Shown one piece after another: positions 26,693 to 34,859 of a DNA stretch of 64,000 bases. The notes beneath the pieces were generated by a model. It was not told the DNA's origin, did not search any database, and saw nothing but the letters and a program-made list of their open reading frames with translations. Made by a program: the position numbers and the translations under genes. Numbering within the stretch: position 1 is the first letter of the stretch; the number at the start of each line of letters is the position of its first letter. Source of the DNA: Cereibacter_A azotoformans (GTDB lineage: Bacteria > Pseudomonadota > Alphaproteobacteria > Rhodobacterales > Rhodobacteraceae); NCBI RefSeq assembly GCF_003050905.1, contig NZ_QAOT01000018.1, one strand, 5' to 3'.

Positions 26693-26899
26693 TCAGTTGG
26701 CCGCGCCGCCCTCGGCGCGCAGGTAGGGCTGCCGCGCGGTGGGGCGCATCACGGCGATGCCGAGGAACAGCAGGGCCCCGAGCGTTCCCCCCATCATGTG
26801 CAGAAGCAACGCCGCGGGGATCGAGTAGCCCTGCCAAAGCCCCCAGACGGCGAGACTCAGGCCCGTGACGAGGCTGGAGAAGACGATTCCGAAGGCCAT
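26693..26899 (-). CDS. Small two-helix membrane protein of unknown function
   Basis: 68 residues. Two hydrophobic helices (about 3-21, LVTGLSLAVWGLWQG, and 26-47, ALLLHMMGGTLGALLFLGIAV) are followed by a short polar tail. No family was recognised. The start at 26899 has AGAGGA upstream; a longer frame to 26995 would add a basic leader without such a signal. The 210 bases upstream, shared with the divergent glycosyltransferase, show no clear operator. Confidence 0.55.
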   Translation of the reverse strand: MAFGIVFSSLVTGLSLAVWGLWQGYSIPAALLLHMMGGTLGALLFLGIAVMRPTARQPYLRAEGGAAN

Positions 26900-27109
26900 C
26901 GGCAAATCCTCTGCTGCTTTGATCCTATGGCTGAAGCTGAGGGGTGATCTGCGCAAATTGGCGGAAGGTTTGCGGCGCAATCGTGGCAATCGCACCGCTT
27001 TCGGATGATTCGGCAGACGGCGCTTCCCGCAGCGTCACTCGGCCGCGGGACTAGGCAGAGGTCTGGGCGCGGCCTATTCAGGGATCATTCTTCCGCCGGT
27101 TTTCCAGCA

Positions 27110-28333
27110 ATGCGCCTTGGTTATCTCGTCAATACCTATCCCCGCGCCTCCTACAGCTTCATCCGCCGCGAGATCCGCGCGCTGGAGAGGGCGGGCCACC
27201 GCATCCACCGCTTCGCCGTGCGCAGCGAACGTACAGCCTTGGCGGATCCGGCCGATTTCGTTGAGGACGACGCCACCGAACATCTGCTGCGCGAGCCGCC
27301 CCTTCGCCTCCTCCTCTCGGCCCTGGGCTGGCTGGTCCGGCACCCGCGGGACGGCTGGGGCGGGATGCGGCTGGCAGCGCGCTGCGGCTCGCAGGGCGGC
27401 CGGCTCCGGTATGCCGTGTTTCTCTTTTTCGCGGCCCATCTTGCCCAGCGGGCCCGGATGCTCGGCATCACCCATGTCCACGCCCATTTCGGCGGCGCCG
27501 CCGCCAGCATCGCCATGCTGTGCGAGGCGCTTGGCGGACCCCGCTTCAGCTTCACCGTTCACGGTCCCGACGAGTTCGACTCCCCCGTTGCCCTCAACCT
27601 GACGATCAAGATGCAACGCGCGGCCTTCACGGTGGCCATCAGCTCCTATGGGCGCAGCCAGCTCTACAGGTGGGCCGAGCCGGCCGACTGGCGGCGCATC
27701 CATGTCGTCCATTGCGGGATCGAGCCCGAAGCCTTCCCCGAGAGCCTGCCCCTGCCCGCCACCGGGCCGCGCCTCGTCGCGGTCGGCCGGATCACCGAGC
27801 AGAAGGGCTTCGCGCTCCTGATCGAGGCCATTGCACTGGCCGCTCCGCAACTTCCCGACCTGCATCTCACGCTGGTGGGAGACGGTCCCCTGCGCGGCCG
27901 GATCGAGGCGATGATCGCCGAGCGGGGGCTTGCGCGCCGTGTCACCCTCACCGGCTGGACCGACGAGAGCCGGGTCCGTCAAGAGCTGGCCGCGGCGCAG
28001 GCGCTGATCCTGCCCTCCTTTGCCGAGGGCTTGCCGATGGTCGTGATGGAGGCGATGGCCGCCGGTCGTCCGGTGATCGGCACGATGGTCGCCGGCATCC
28101 CCGAGCTGGTTCTGCCCGAGGAGACGGGTCATCTCGTGCCGGCCGGAGATGCGACGGCGCTCGCCCGTGCGATCAAGCGCCTCGCCGAGACGCCGCTCGA
28201 TATTCTGGCCGAGATGGGCCGCCTCGCGCGCCTCCGCGTGCTGGAGCGGCACGACATCAACCGCGAGGCCGCGAGGCTGGCGCAGTTGATCTCCGTCACG
28301 CAACAAGCGGTACATGTCGCCGATGGGCTCTGA
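27110..28333 (+). CDS. Glycosyltransferase family 4-like protein
   Basis: 407 residues with two Rossmann-like halves. The start MRLGYLVNTYPRASYSFIRR matches exopolysaccharide-type GT4 enzymes related to colanic-acid WcaL. The C-terminal half has VAVGRITEQKGFALLIEA (about 223-240), LVGDGPLRG (about 260-268) and the E-x7-E element EGLPMVVMEAMAAGRPVIG (about 306-324). It is predicted to use a nucleotide-sugar donor to extend a cell-surface polysaccharide or glycolipid. It is isolated, with no other polysaccharide genes beside it. Confidence 0.85.
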   Translation: MRLGYLVNTYPRASYSFIRREIRALERAGHRIHRFAVRSERTALADPADFVEDDATEHLLREPPLRLLLSALGWLVRHPRDGWGGMRLAARCGSQGGRLRYAVFLFFAAHLAQRARMLGITHVHAHFGGAAASIAMLCEALGGPRFSFTVHGPDEFDSPVALNLTIKMQRAAFTVAISSYGRSQLYRWAEPADWRRIHVVHCGIEPEAFPESLPLPATGPRLVAVGRITEQKGFALLIEAIALAAPQLPDLHLTLVGDGPLRGRIEAMIAERGLARRVTLTGWTDESRVRQELAAAQALILPSFAEGLPMVVMEAMAAGRPVIGTMVAGIPELVLPEETGHLVPAGDATALARAIKRLAETPLDILAEMGRLARLRVLERHDINREAARLAQLISVTQQAVHVADGL

Positions 28334-28400
28334 TGACGGCAACGGTTCCGAGGACGGCGATCGTGTTCCGTAGGTGGTGGACATTGAAGGCGTCATCCCG
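28296..28400 (-). pseudogene. Possible IS5-type transposase remnant
   Basis: A minus-strand frame reads DAFNVHHLRNTIAVLGTVAV near its end. This resembles the segment after the second catalytic Asp in IS5/IS427-type transposases (pattern GYD-x2-xLRxxI-x3-G-xxxVI). Only some 30 residues can be matched, the frame overlaps the glycosyltransferase 3' end, and no inverted repeats are visible. Low confidence. Confidence 0.25.
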
Positions 28401-28696
28401 AAGCGAACGCACAATCCGCCCGACCGGCGGCGCCCAACCGCACGGTGCGGCGCTGCCGAGGGGGTGGCGGAAAGGTTGGTCATAGCGGCCCCTGCATCGT
28501 TCCTGGGCATGGCATGTCCGCCGGTCCGGGGGTGGCCGGCGCCATGGGCATACACCGGGGCCTCGCAAGCCGCCTCGCCGTCCGGATCCTCGACGCGGGC
28601 GGGGAGATCCGGAACCTCCAGCGGCTCGATCCCGAAGCGGCGCTCTCCACACCTGCACCGTGTCGGCGCTCATCGCCCAGGAGGGGGCGTTGGCGG
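28401..28696. other. Non-genic spacer with decayed coding signal
   Basis: No intact gene. On the minus strand a stretch around 28500-28670 keeps the codon bias of real genes (for example RRFGIEPLEVPDLPARV), but it lacks a start in frame; an ATG at about 28674 reads MSADTVQVW before the frame is lost. This suggests a small frameshifted gene downstream of the sodium channel. Confidence 0.3.
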
Positions 28697-29482
28697 TCAG
28701 CCGCGCGTCTCGTCGCCCGCGGTCAGCCGCGCCTCGATGGCGGCAAGGCGCGTCAGCACCTCGTCGCGGTAGGCATCGGTCCGCGAGACATCCTCGGCGG
28801 AATGGGCGTCCTGCATCGAGTTGACGATAAGGCCCACCAGCAGGTTCACGACCGCAAAGGTCGTGACCATGATGAAGGGCACGAAGAAGGCCCAGGCATA
28901 GGGATAAAGCTCCATCACCGGGCGCACGATGCCCATCGACCAGCTTTCCAGCGTCATGATCTGGAACAGCGAATAGGCCGACTGGCCGATGTCGCCGAAC
29001 CACTCGGGAAAGGCCGTGCCGAACAGCTTGGTCGCCATGACGCTCGCGATGTAGAAGATGATCGCCATCAGCAGGAAGACCGAACCCATGCCGGGCAGCG
29101 CGGTGATGAAGCCCTCGACCACCCGGCGCAGCCGCGGCGCGACCGAGATCACCCGCAGCACCCGCAGGATGCGCATCGCGCGCAGCACCGACAGTCCCTG
29201 CCCAACCGGGAACAGGCTGATGCCCACGATCACGAAGTCGAAGAGATTCCAGCCCGAGCGGAAGAACCGCAGCCGCTCGGCATAGATCTTCAGGGCCAGC
29301 TCCAGCACGAAGATCGCAAGGCACAGCCGGTCCAGCGTCAGGATCAGCGATCCGGCCGCGGCCATCAGGGTGGGCGATGTCTCCATCCCCAGCAGGACCG
29401 CATTCAGAAGGATCACCGCGATGATCCCCTGCCGCACCGCCGGCGCCTCAATCCACGCTCTTACCGTTTCCCGCACTGTCAT
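28697..29482 (-). CDS. Bacterial voltage-gated sodium channel (NaChBac/NavAb family)
   Basis: 261 residues, one six-helix subunit that would form a homotetramer. The S4 voltage sensor has spaced Arg (VLRAMRILRVLRVISVAPRL, about 99-118). The pore selectivity filter is TLESWSM (about 176-182), identical to the NavAb signature, with the Glu that sets sodium selectivity. S6 (FAVVNLLVGLIVNSMQDA) leads to a short C-terminal coiled-coil-like tail. The start at 29482 follows GAGGACGAG. Related channels influence motility, chemotaxis and pH response; its role here is unknown. Confidence 0.92.
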   Translation of the reverse strand: MTVRETVRAWIEAPAVRQGIIAVILLNAVLLGMETSPTLMAAAGSLILTLDRLCLAIFVLELALKIYAERLRFFRSGWNLFDFVIVGISLFPVGQGLSVLRAMRILRVLRVISVAPRLRRVVEGFITALPGMGSVFLLMAIIFYIASVMATKLFGTAFPEWFGDIGQSAYSLFQIMTLESWSMGIVRPVMELYPYAWAFFVPFIMVTTFAVVNLLVGLIVNSMQDAHSAEDVSRTDAYRDEVLTRLAAIEARLTAGDETRG

Positions 29483-29622
29483 CTCGTCCTCGCGCTCTGC
29501 CTTTGCGACGCGATATGTGCGCAACGGGCCGGCTCCGGCAAGGGGATGGCCCACTTGAGGGTCACGCCACCCGCACCACAGGCCCTGAGGTTCACCGCCG
29601 CAGGATCCGCAAGGCCCGCGGG

Positions 29623-31245
29623 TCAGGCCGCGCGGCCCGCGATGATCCGGTCGAGCCAGCCCACCGCCATGTCCGGGACCGAGGCCAGGAGCCGCCCGGT
29701 GTAGGGCTCGTGCGGCGGCGCGAAGACCCTGCCTTTCTCGCCCTGCTCCACGATGCGGCCGTGCTGCATCACAACCACCCGGTCCGCAATGGCGCGCACC
29801 ACCTCGAGGTCGTGGGTGATGAACAGGTAGGACACGCCCAGACGTTCCTTCAGCCCGATCATCATCCGCAGCACGTCGGCCTGCACCACCTTGTCGAGCG
29901 CCGAGGTGATCTCGTCGCAGATGATGAGTTCCGGCTCCGCCGCCAGCGCCCGCGCGATGGCCACGCGCTGCTTCTGGCCGCCCGAGAGCTGGCCGGGCAG
30001 CCGGTCGGCATGGCTCGCATCAAGCTCGACCATGCGCAGAAGCTCGATCAGCCGCTTCTCGCGCGCGACGCCCCGCAACCCCTGATAGAGGGTCAGCGGC
30101 CGGCCCACGATGGCGCGCACCGTCTGGCGCGGGTTCAGCGCCGTATCGGCCGACTGGTAGATGATCTGGATGCGGCGCAACAGCTCGAGCGGGCGCTGCC
30201 GCAGCTTTGGGGGCAGCGCCGCCCCGTCGAAGAGGGCCCGCCCCGCCGAGGGCGCCTTCAGCCCCGCGATCACCCGGCCGAGCGTCGACTTGCCGGAGCC
30301 GGATTCGCCCACCAGCGCCACCGTCTCGCCGCGCCCGATCCGCAGGTCGATGTCCTGAAGCACCTCGAACGTGCCAAAGCGCGCGCCGAGACCCTCGACC
30401 GACAGAAGCGGCGCGCGGGGCGTCTCCTGGGTTTCCGGGTCGTTCGCGGGCATCTCGTGGACCGCCCAGAGGCTCTGCGTGTAGGGATGCTCGGGGTGAT
30501 CCATGATCGCGGCGATCGGCGCCTCCTCCACCACCTCGCCATAGCGCAGGACCGCCACGCGATGGGCGATCTGCGCCACGACCGCCAGATCGTGGGTGAT
30601 ATAGATCGCGGCCACGCCGAACTCCGCGATCACCTTGCGGATCGAGATCAGCACCTCGACCTGCGTCGTCACATCGAGCGCGGTGGTCGGCTCGTCGAAG
30701 ACGATCAGCGCCGGATTGCAGATCATGGCCATCGCCACCATCGCCCGCTGCAGCTGGCCGCCCGACACCTGATGCGGGTAGCGCGCGCCGAAATTCTGCG
30801 GGTCGGGCAGCTGCAGCGCGGTGAAGAGGGCCACCGCCCGTTTCTCGGCCTCCGCGCGCGAGAGGCCGCCGCGATCCACCGCCACCAACGTGATCTGATC
30901 CATCAAGCGATGCACCGGATTGAAGGCCGCCTGCGCGCTCTGCGCCACATAGGCCACCTTCGTGCCGCGCAGGCGGCGACGCTGTTCCTCGGGGATGGCG
31001 AGAAGCTCGGTGCCCATCAGCCGCACCGAGCCGCCGCTCGCACGCGCTCCGGGCCGCAGGTAGCCGAGGGCCGCGAGCCCCACCGTGGATTTGCCAGCGC
31101 CGGATTCCCCCACAAGCCCCAGCACCTCGCCCTTGCGCAGGGTCAGGCTCACTCCCCGGACGATCTGGGACCAGTGGTCCGAGGATTTCGCCTCGATCCT
31201 CAGGTCGCGGATCTCGAGGACGGCGGGGGATTGGTCGGAAGCCAT
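29623..31245 (-). CDS. Peptide-type ABC transporter, fused duplicated ATPase (DppD-DppF-like)
   Basis: 540 residues containing two complete ABC domains, so one gene supplies both ATPases. First half: GESGAGKST, VSGGQLQR and IVFDEPTTALD. Second half: GESGSGKST, LSGGQKQR and IICDEITSALD. A linker with the Opp/Dpp C-terminal motif (HPYTQSLW) separates them. It energises the two adjacent permeases. It is the last gene of the minus-strand unit that starts with the substrate-binding protein at 36467. Confidence 0.93.
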   Translation of the reverse strand: MASDQSPAVLEIRDLRIEAKSSDHWSQIVRGVSLTLRKGEVLGLVGESGAGKSTVGLAALGYLRPGARASGGSVRLMGTELLAIPEEQRRRLRGTKVAYVAQSAQAAFNPVHRLMDQITLVAVDRGGLSRAEAEKRAVALFTALQLPDPQNFGARYPHQVSGGQLQRAMVAMAMICNPALIVFDEPTTALDVTTQVEVLISIRKVIAEFGVAAIYITHDLAVVAQIAHRVAVLRYGEVVEEAPIAAIMDHPEHPYTQSLWAVHEMPANDPETQETPRAPLLSVEGLGARFGTFEVLQDIDLRIGRGETVALVGESGSGKSTLGRVIAGLKAPSAGRALFDGAALPPKLRQRPLELLRRIQIIYQSADTALNPRQTVRAIVGRPLTLYQGLRGVAREKRLIELLRMVELDASHADRLPGQLSGGQKQRVAIARALAAEPELIICDEITSALDKVVQADVLRMMIGLKERLGVSYLFITHDLEVVRAIADRVVVMQHGRIVEQGEKGRVFAPPHEPYTGRLLASVPDMAVGWLDRIIAGRAA

Positions 31246-31248
31246 GGC

Positions 31249-32127
31249 TCAGCCCTCCTCGTTCAGGCCGCTGACCCGGTTCAGCAGCCAGTCGACCACG
31301 AAATTGACCGCAATCGCGAGGAGCGCGATGGAGGCCGCCGGGATCAGCGGCGTGATATCGCCCATGTTGATGAGGGCCGCATTGTCCCGGACCATCGAGC
31401 CCCATTCCGCCATCGGCGGCTGGATGCCCACGCCGAGGAAGGAGAGCGCCGCGATGGACAGGAAGATGAAGCAGAAGCGCATCCCGAGCTCGGACAGGAT
31501 CAGCGGCAGCACGTTCGGGAACACCTCGTGGACCGAGATCCAGAGCAGGTTTTCACCGCGCACCCGGGCCGCCTCGACGAAATCGAGGCTCGCCACGTTC
31601 AGCGCCGCCGCGCGCGAGATGCGGAAGAAGCGGGTCGAGGTCAGCACGGCGATGATGAGGATGAGGTTCGGAATCGAATTGCCGAAGATCGACAGGATCA
31701 TCAGGATGAAGATCAGATCCGGCACCGACATCAGCGCATCCACGAAGCGCGAGATCGCCTGATCGACGAAGCCGCCGATCAGCGCCGAAAAGACACCGAG
31801 CAGGCAGCCGATCCCGAAGGAGATCAGCGTGGTCACGAGGGCGATGGAGATCGAGTTCCGCGCGCCGAAGATCAGCCGCGACAGGAAATCCCGGCCGAGC
31901 TGGTCGGTGCCCAGCAGATGCTCGGCGCTCCAGCCGTCGAAGGGTATGCGCGAGACCACCTCGACCTCGCCATAGGGCGCGATCCAGGGCGCGAAGATCG
32001 CAACGAAGGCGTAGATCGCGAGGAGGACCATTCCCAGTCGCGCGGTGAAGGGCGCGGTTGCGAGGAGCCTGCGGGCGCGGGTCAGGCGCGACGGCGTGGC
32101 GGGGCGGGCGTCGATGCTCTGGTCCAT
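31249..32127 (-). CDS. Peptide-type ABC transporter permease, DppC-like
   Basis: 292 residues with six predicted transmembrane helices and the N-terminal extension typical of OppC/DppC (FTARLGMVLLAIYAFVAIFA, then GTDQLGRDFLSRLIFGAR). The EAA-like coupling motif lies around EAARVRGENLLWI (about 188-200). It is three bases upstream of the ATPase gene and just downstream of the DppB-like gene. Confidence 0.92.
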   Translation of the reverse strand: MDQSIDARPATPSRLTRARRLLATAPFTARLGMVLLAIYAFVAIFAPWIAPYGEVEVVSRIPFDGWSAEHLLGTDQLGRDFLSRLIFGARNSISIALVTTLISFGIGCLLGVFSALIGGFVDQAISRFVDALMSVPDLIFILMILSIFGNSIPNLILIIAVLTSTRFFRISRAAALNVASLDFVEAARVRGENLLWISVHEVFPNVLPLILSELGMRFCFIFLSIAALSFLGVGIQPPMAEWGSMVRDNAALINMGDITPLIPAASIALLAIAVNFVVDWLLNRVSGLNEEG

Positions 32128-32139
32128 GATACCCCTCTC

Positions 32140-33105
32140 TCAGCGCGGATGCAGCAGGCGCGGATTGCTGACGATCGAGACGATGTCCGCCAACAGGTTG
32201 AAGCCGATGTAGGCCGTGGCGAAGATCAGCGCGCAGGCCTGGATCACCGGCACGTCGCGGTTGCGCACCGCATCGATCATCGCCTGCCCCACGCCCGGAT
32301 AGACGAAGACCACCTCGATCACGACGACGCCGGAGATGAGATAGGCGAGGTTCAGCGCCACCACGCTCGCGATGGGGCCGATGGCGTTGGGCAGCGCCTG
32401 ACGCATCACGACCCGGCCCTCGGACTCGCCCTTCAGCCGCGCCATCTCGACATAGGGGCTCGACATCACCGACAGGATCGCCGCGCGCGTGTTGCGGATC
32501 ATGTGCGCGAGGATGACGAGGAGAAGCGTCAGGATCGGCAGCACCATGCGGTAGAGCTGCTCGCCCAGATCCATGCTGTTGCGGATCCCCGCCATCGAGG
32601 GAAACCACTGCAGCTTCACGGCGAAGATCATCATCATGAGATAGGCCACGAAGAATTCGGGCAGCGAGATCGAGGCGAGCGTCGAGGTTGACAGGAAGCG
32701 GTCGATGAACCGGCCGCGGAACCGCGCGCAGATCACGCCGAGCGTGATCGCGAGCGGCACGGCGATGGCGGCCGTGATCGAGGCCAGCGTGATCGTGTTG
32801 AGCAGCCGCGGCCCCAGCACCGCCATCACCGGCCGGCCGGCGAAGGACTGGCCGAGCTCGCCCGTCGCCGCCGCGCCGAGCCAGCTCAGGTAGCGCCAGA
32901 GCGCCGGCCGGTCGAGGCCGAGCTTCGTCTCGAGAGCCGCCACCGCCTCGGGCGTCGCATTCTGCCCGAGGATGGCCGAGGCATAGCTGCCCGGCAGCAG
33001 GCTTACGGAAAAGAAGATCACCAGAGACACGATAAGGAGGCTGAGAAGCCCCAGACCGACCCGACTGACCACCATGGACAAGATCGGATGGGAAGTTCTG
33101 TTCAT
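32140..33105 (-). CDS. Peptide-type ABC transporter permease, DppB-like
   Basis: 321 residues with the OppB/DppB pattern: N-terminal helix, LPGSYASAILGQNATPE after the first helix, a five-helix transmembrane core and the coupling loop EMARLKGESEGRVVMRQALP (about 195-214). The start at 33105 (MNRTSH) was chosen because longer in-frame starts add a polar Pro-rich leader. It pairs with the DppC-like permease 12 bases downstream. Confidence 0.92.
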   Translation of the reverse strand: MNRTSHPILSMVVSRVGLGLLSLLIVSLVIFFSVSLLPGSYASAILGQNATPEAVAALETKLGLDRPALWRYLSWLGAAATGELGQSFAGRPVMAVLGPRLLNTITLASITAAIAVPLAITLGVICARFRGRFIDRFLSTSTLASISLPEFFVAYLMMMIFAVKLQWFPSMAGIRNSMDLGEQLYRMVLPILTLLLVILAHMIRNTRAAILSVMSSPYVEMARLKGESEGRVVMRQALPNAIGPIASVVALNLAYLISGVVVIEVVFVYPGVGQAMIDAVRNRDVPVIQACALIFATAYIGFNLLADIVSIVSNPRLLHPR

Positions 33106-33172
33106 ACTCGGCAGTCTCCGGCAGGGATCGGGTGAGAGGGCACGGTCGGGCAGGTCCGCCCACCCGAAGGCA

Positions 33173-34777
33173 TCAGATGTCGGTGCGCCACCATCGCTCG
33201 GCGCAGCGGTGATTGTCGGCGGGCAGGATCCCTCCGGTCTCGCCATGGCCGATGGCACGGGACATGGCGAGAAGCCAGGAGACGAAGGCCACCGTGATCA
33301 CGCCGCCCTCGTCATGCAGGATCTGCTGCATCTCGGCATAATGCGCGCCCCGCGTGGTCGGATCGGTCTCCGACCGCGCCGCCGCATGCAACTCGTCGAA
33401 TCGGGAGTTGCGGAAGCCCGTGTTGTTCCAGGGCGCGTCGGAGGTGTAGGAGGTCGCGAACAGCCAGTCGAGCGTGACCCGCCCATACCAGTCCGCGGCG
33501 TTGAAAGGCTTCACCAGCCAGACATTGTCCCAGTAGCCGTCATCGGCCTCCTGCACGAGGTTGATGGTGATGCCGGCGCGCGCCGCATGCTCGCGGAACA
33601 GCACCCCCGCCTCGACCGCGCCGGGGAAGGCCGACTCCGCGACCGAGAGATCGACCGTGAGCCCCTCGATCCCGGCCTCGGCCAGAAGCGCCCGCGCGGC
33701 CTCGGGGTCGTAGCGGTGCTCGGGCGGCGTCTCGGCCCGGAAGGGCATGATCCGCGCCACCGGATTGTCGTTGCCGGTCTCGCCCTCGCCGAGGAAGACC
33801 TTGGCGATCACATCCTCGCGGTCGAGGCTGAGCTTCAGGGCCTGACGCACCGCCGGATGGTCGAAGGGCGCCGTCTGGCAGTTCATGTCAAAGGTCAGGT
33901 GCCGCAGGCTCGGCGTGCGGTGCAGCACCAGATCGGGGTTGCGCTCGATGAGGGGGACGTTGCGGATGTCGAGATCCTCGATCACATCGACCTCGCCGGT
34001 CAGCAGCGCATTCAGCCGGGCCGCCCGGTCGGGGATCGCGATGAACTCGACCTCGTCGAAATGCGGCAGGCCCGGCTTGTGATAGCGGGGATTGCGGACC
34101 AGCCGGACCGCGACGCCGGGCTCGAAACTGTCCAGCCGGAAGGCGCCGGTGCCGATGCCGCTTTCCCAGTCGATGCCGCCCCCCTCCTTCGCCGGGAAGA
34201 TCGACAGGTGATAGTCCGACAGCAGATAGGGGAAGTCGGCATTGCCCTGCGTGAGTGTCACGATCAGCCGGTCCTCGCCCTCGACCGCGATCTCCTTGAT
34301 CTGGCTGACGATGGCGAGCGCGCCCGAGGTGCTGTCTTCGCCCATGTGGTGAAGCAGCGATTGCCGCGCATCCTCGGACGTGAAGGGGCGGCGGTCGTGG
34401 AAGGTCACGCCCTTGCGCAGCGTGAAGGTCCAGCGGGTCGCCCCCTCCGCCTCCTCCCAGCGTTCGGCCAGATCGCCCGCCAGCGACCCGTCCGGCAAAA
34501 GCTCGACGAGGTTGTTGCAGAGCGCCCCGTTGAAGGCCGCGCCGCACATCACCGTCGCCCAGCTTCCGGGCTCGAGCGAATCCTGCTGCGAGCCGTCATT
34601 GACGCCGTAGCGCAGCCGGCCGCCCCGCTTCGGCCCTTCCTCGGCCCGGAGCGAGGCGGGCAGGCAGAAGGCGCCGGCCAGGACGGCCGCGCCGCCGAGA
34701 AAGGCCCGCCGCGAGGGTGCGAGGCCCAGGGCCCGCACCGGGATCGGCCCGCCGATGGGGCCCGTGGGGTAGCGCAT
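33173..34777 (-). CDS. Family 5 solute-binding protein, Tat-exported (paralogue 1)
   Basis: 534-residue SBP_bac_5 protein, the periplasmic receptor for the ABC transporter. The N terminus has a twin-arginine signal (PSRRAFLGGAAVLAGAF). Family motifs are WTFTLRKGVTFHD, SDYHLSIFPA, GTGAFRLDSFEPG and LTGEVDVIEDLDI. It is a clear paralogue of the next upstream gene: many blocks are identical or nearly so. These proteins bind oligopeptides or other amides; the ligand is not known. It lies 67 bases upstream of the DppB-like gene. Confidence 0.9.
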   Translation of the reverse strand: MRYPTGPIGGPIPVRALGLAPSRRAFLGGAAVLAGAFCLPASLRAEEGPKRGGRLRYGVNDGSQQDSLEPGSWATVMCGAAFNGALCNNLVELLPDGSLAGDLAERWEEAEGATRWTFTLRKGVTFHDRRPFTSEDARQSLLHHMGEDSTSGALAIVSQIKEIAVEGEDRLIVTLTQGNADFPYLLSDYHLSIFPAKEGGGIDWESGIGTGAFRLDSFEPGVAVRLVRNPRYHKPGLPHFDEVEFIAIPDRAARLNALLTGEVDVIEDLDIRNVPLIERNPDLVLHRTPSLRHLTFDMNCQTAPFDHPAVRQALKLSLDREDVIAKVFLGEGETGNDNPVARIMPFRAETPPEHRYDPEAARALLAEAGIEGLTVDLSVAESAFPGAVEAGVLFREHAARAGITINLVQEADDGYWDNVWLVKPFNAADWYGRVTLDWLFATSYTSDAPWNNTGFRNSRFDELHAAARSETDPTTRGAHYAEMQQILHDEGGVITVAFVSWLLAMSRAIGHGETGGILPADNHRCAERWWRTDI

Positions 34778-34859
34778 CAGGTTTCCTCCGCCCTGAACGA
34801 TAATGTCGGAACGTGAGCCCGGCGCGCGCCGCGCTTCCCGGGAACGGACCGGCCGGGCC

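Noticed and set aside
29503..32691. 1062-codon plus-strand frame opposite the ABC transporter genes
   Set aside because: Antisense shadow of the ATPase and permease genes, with no recognisable motifs.
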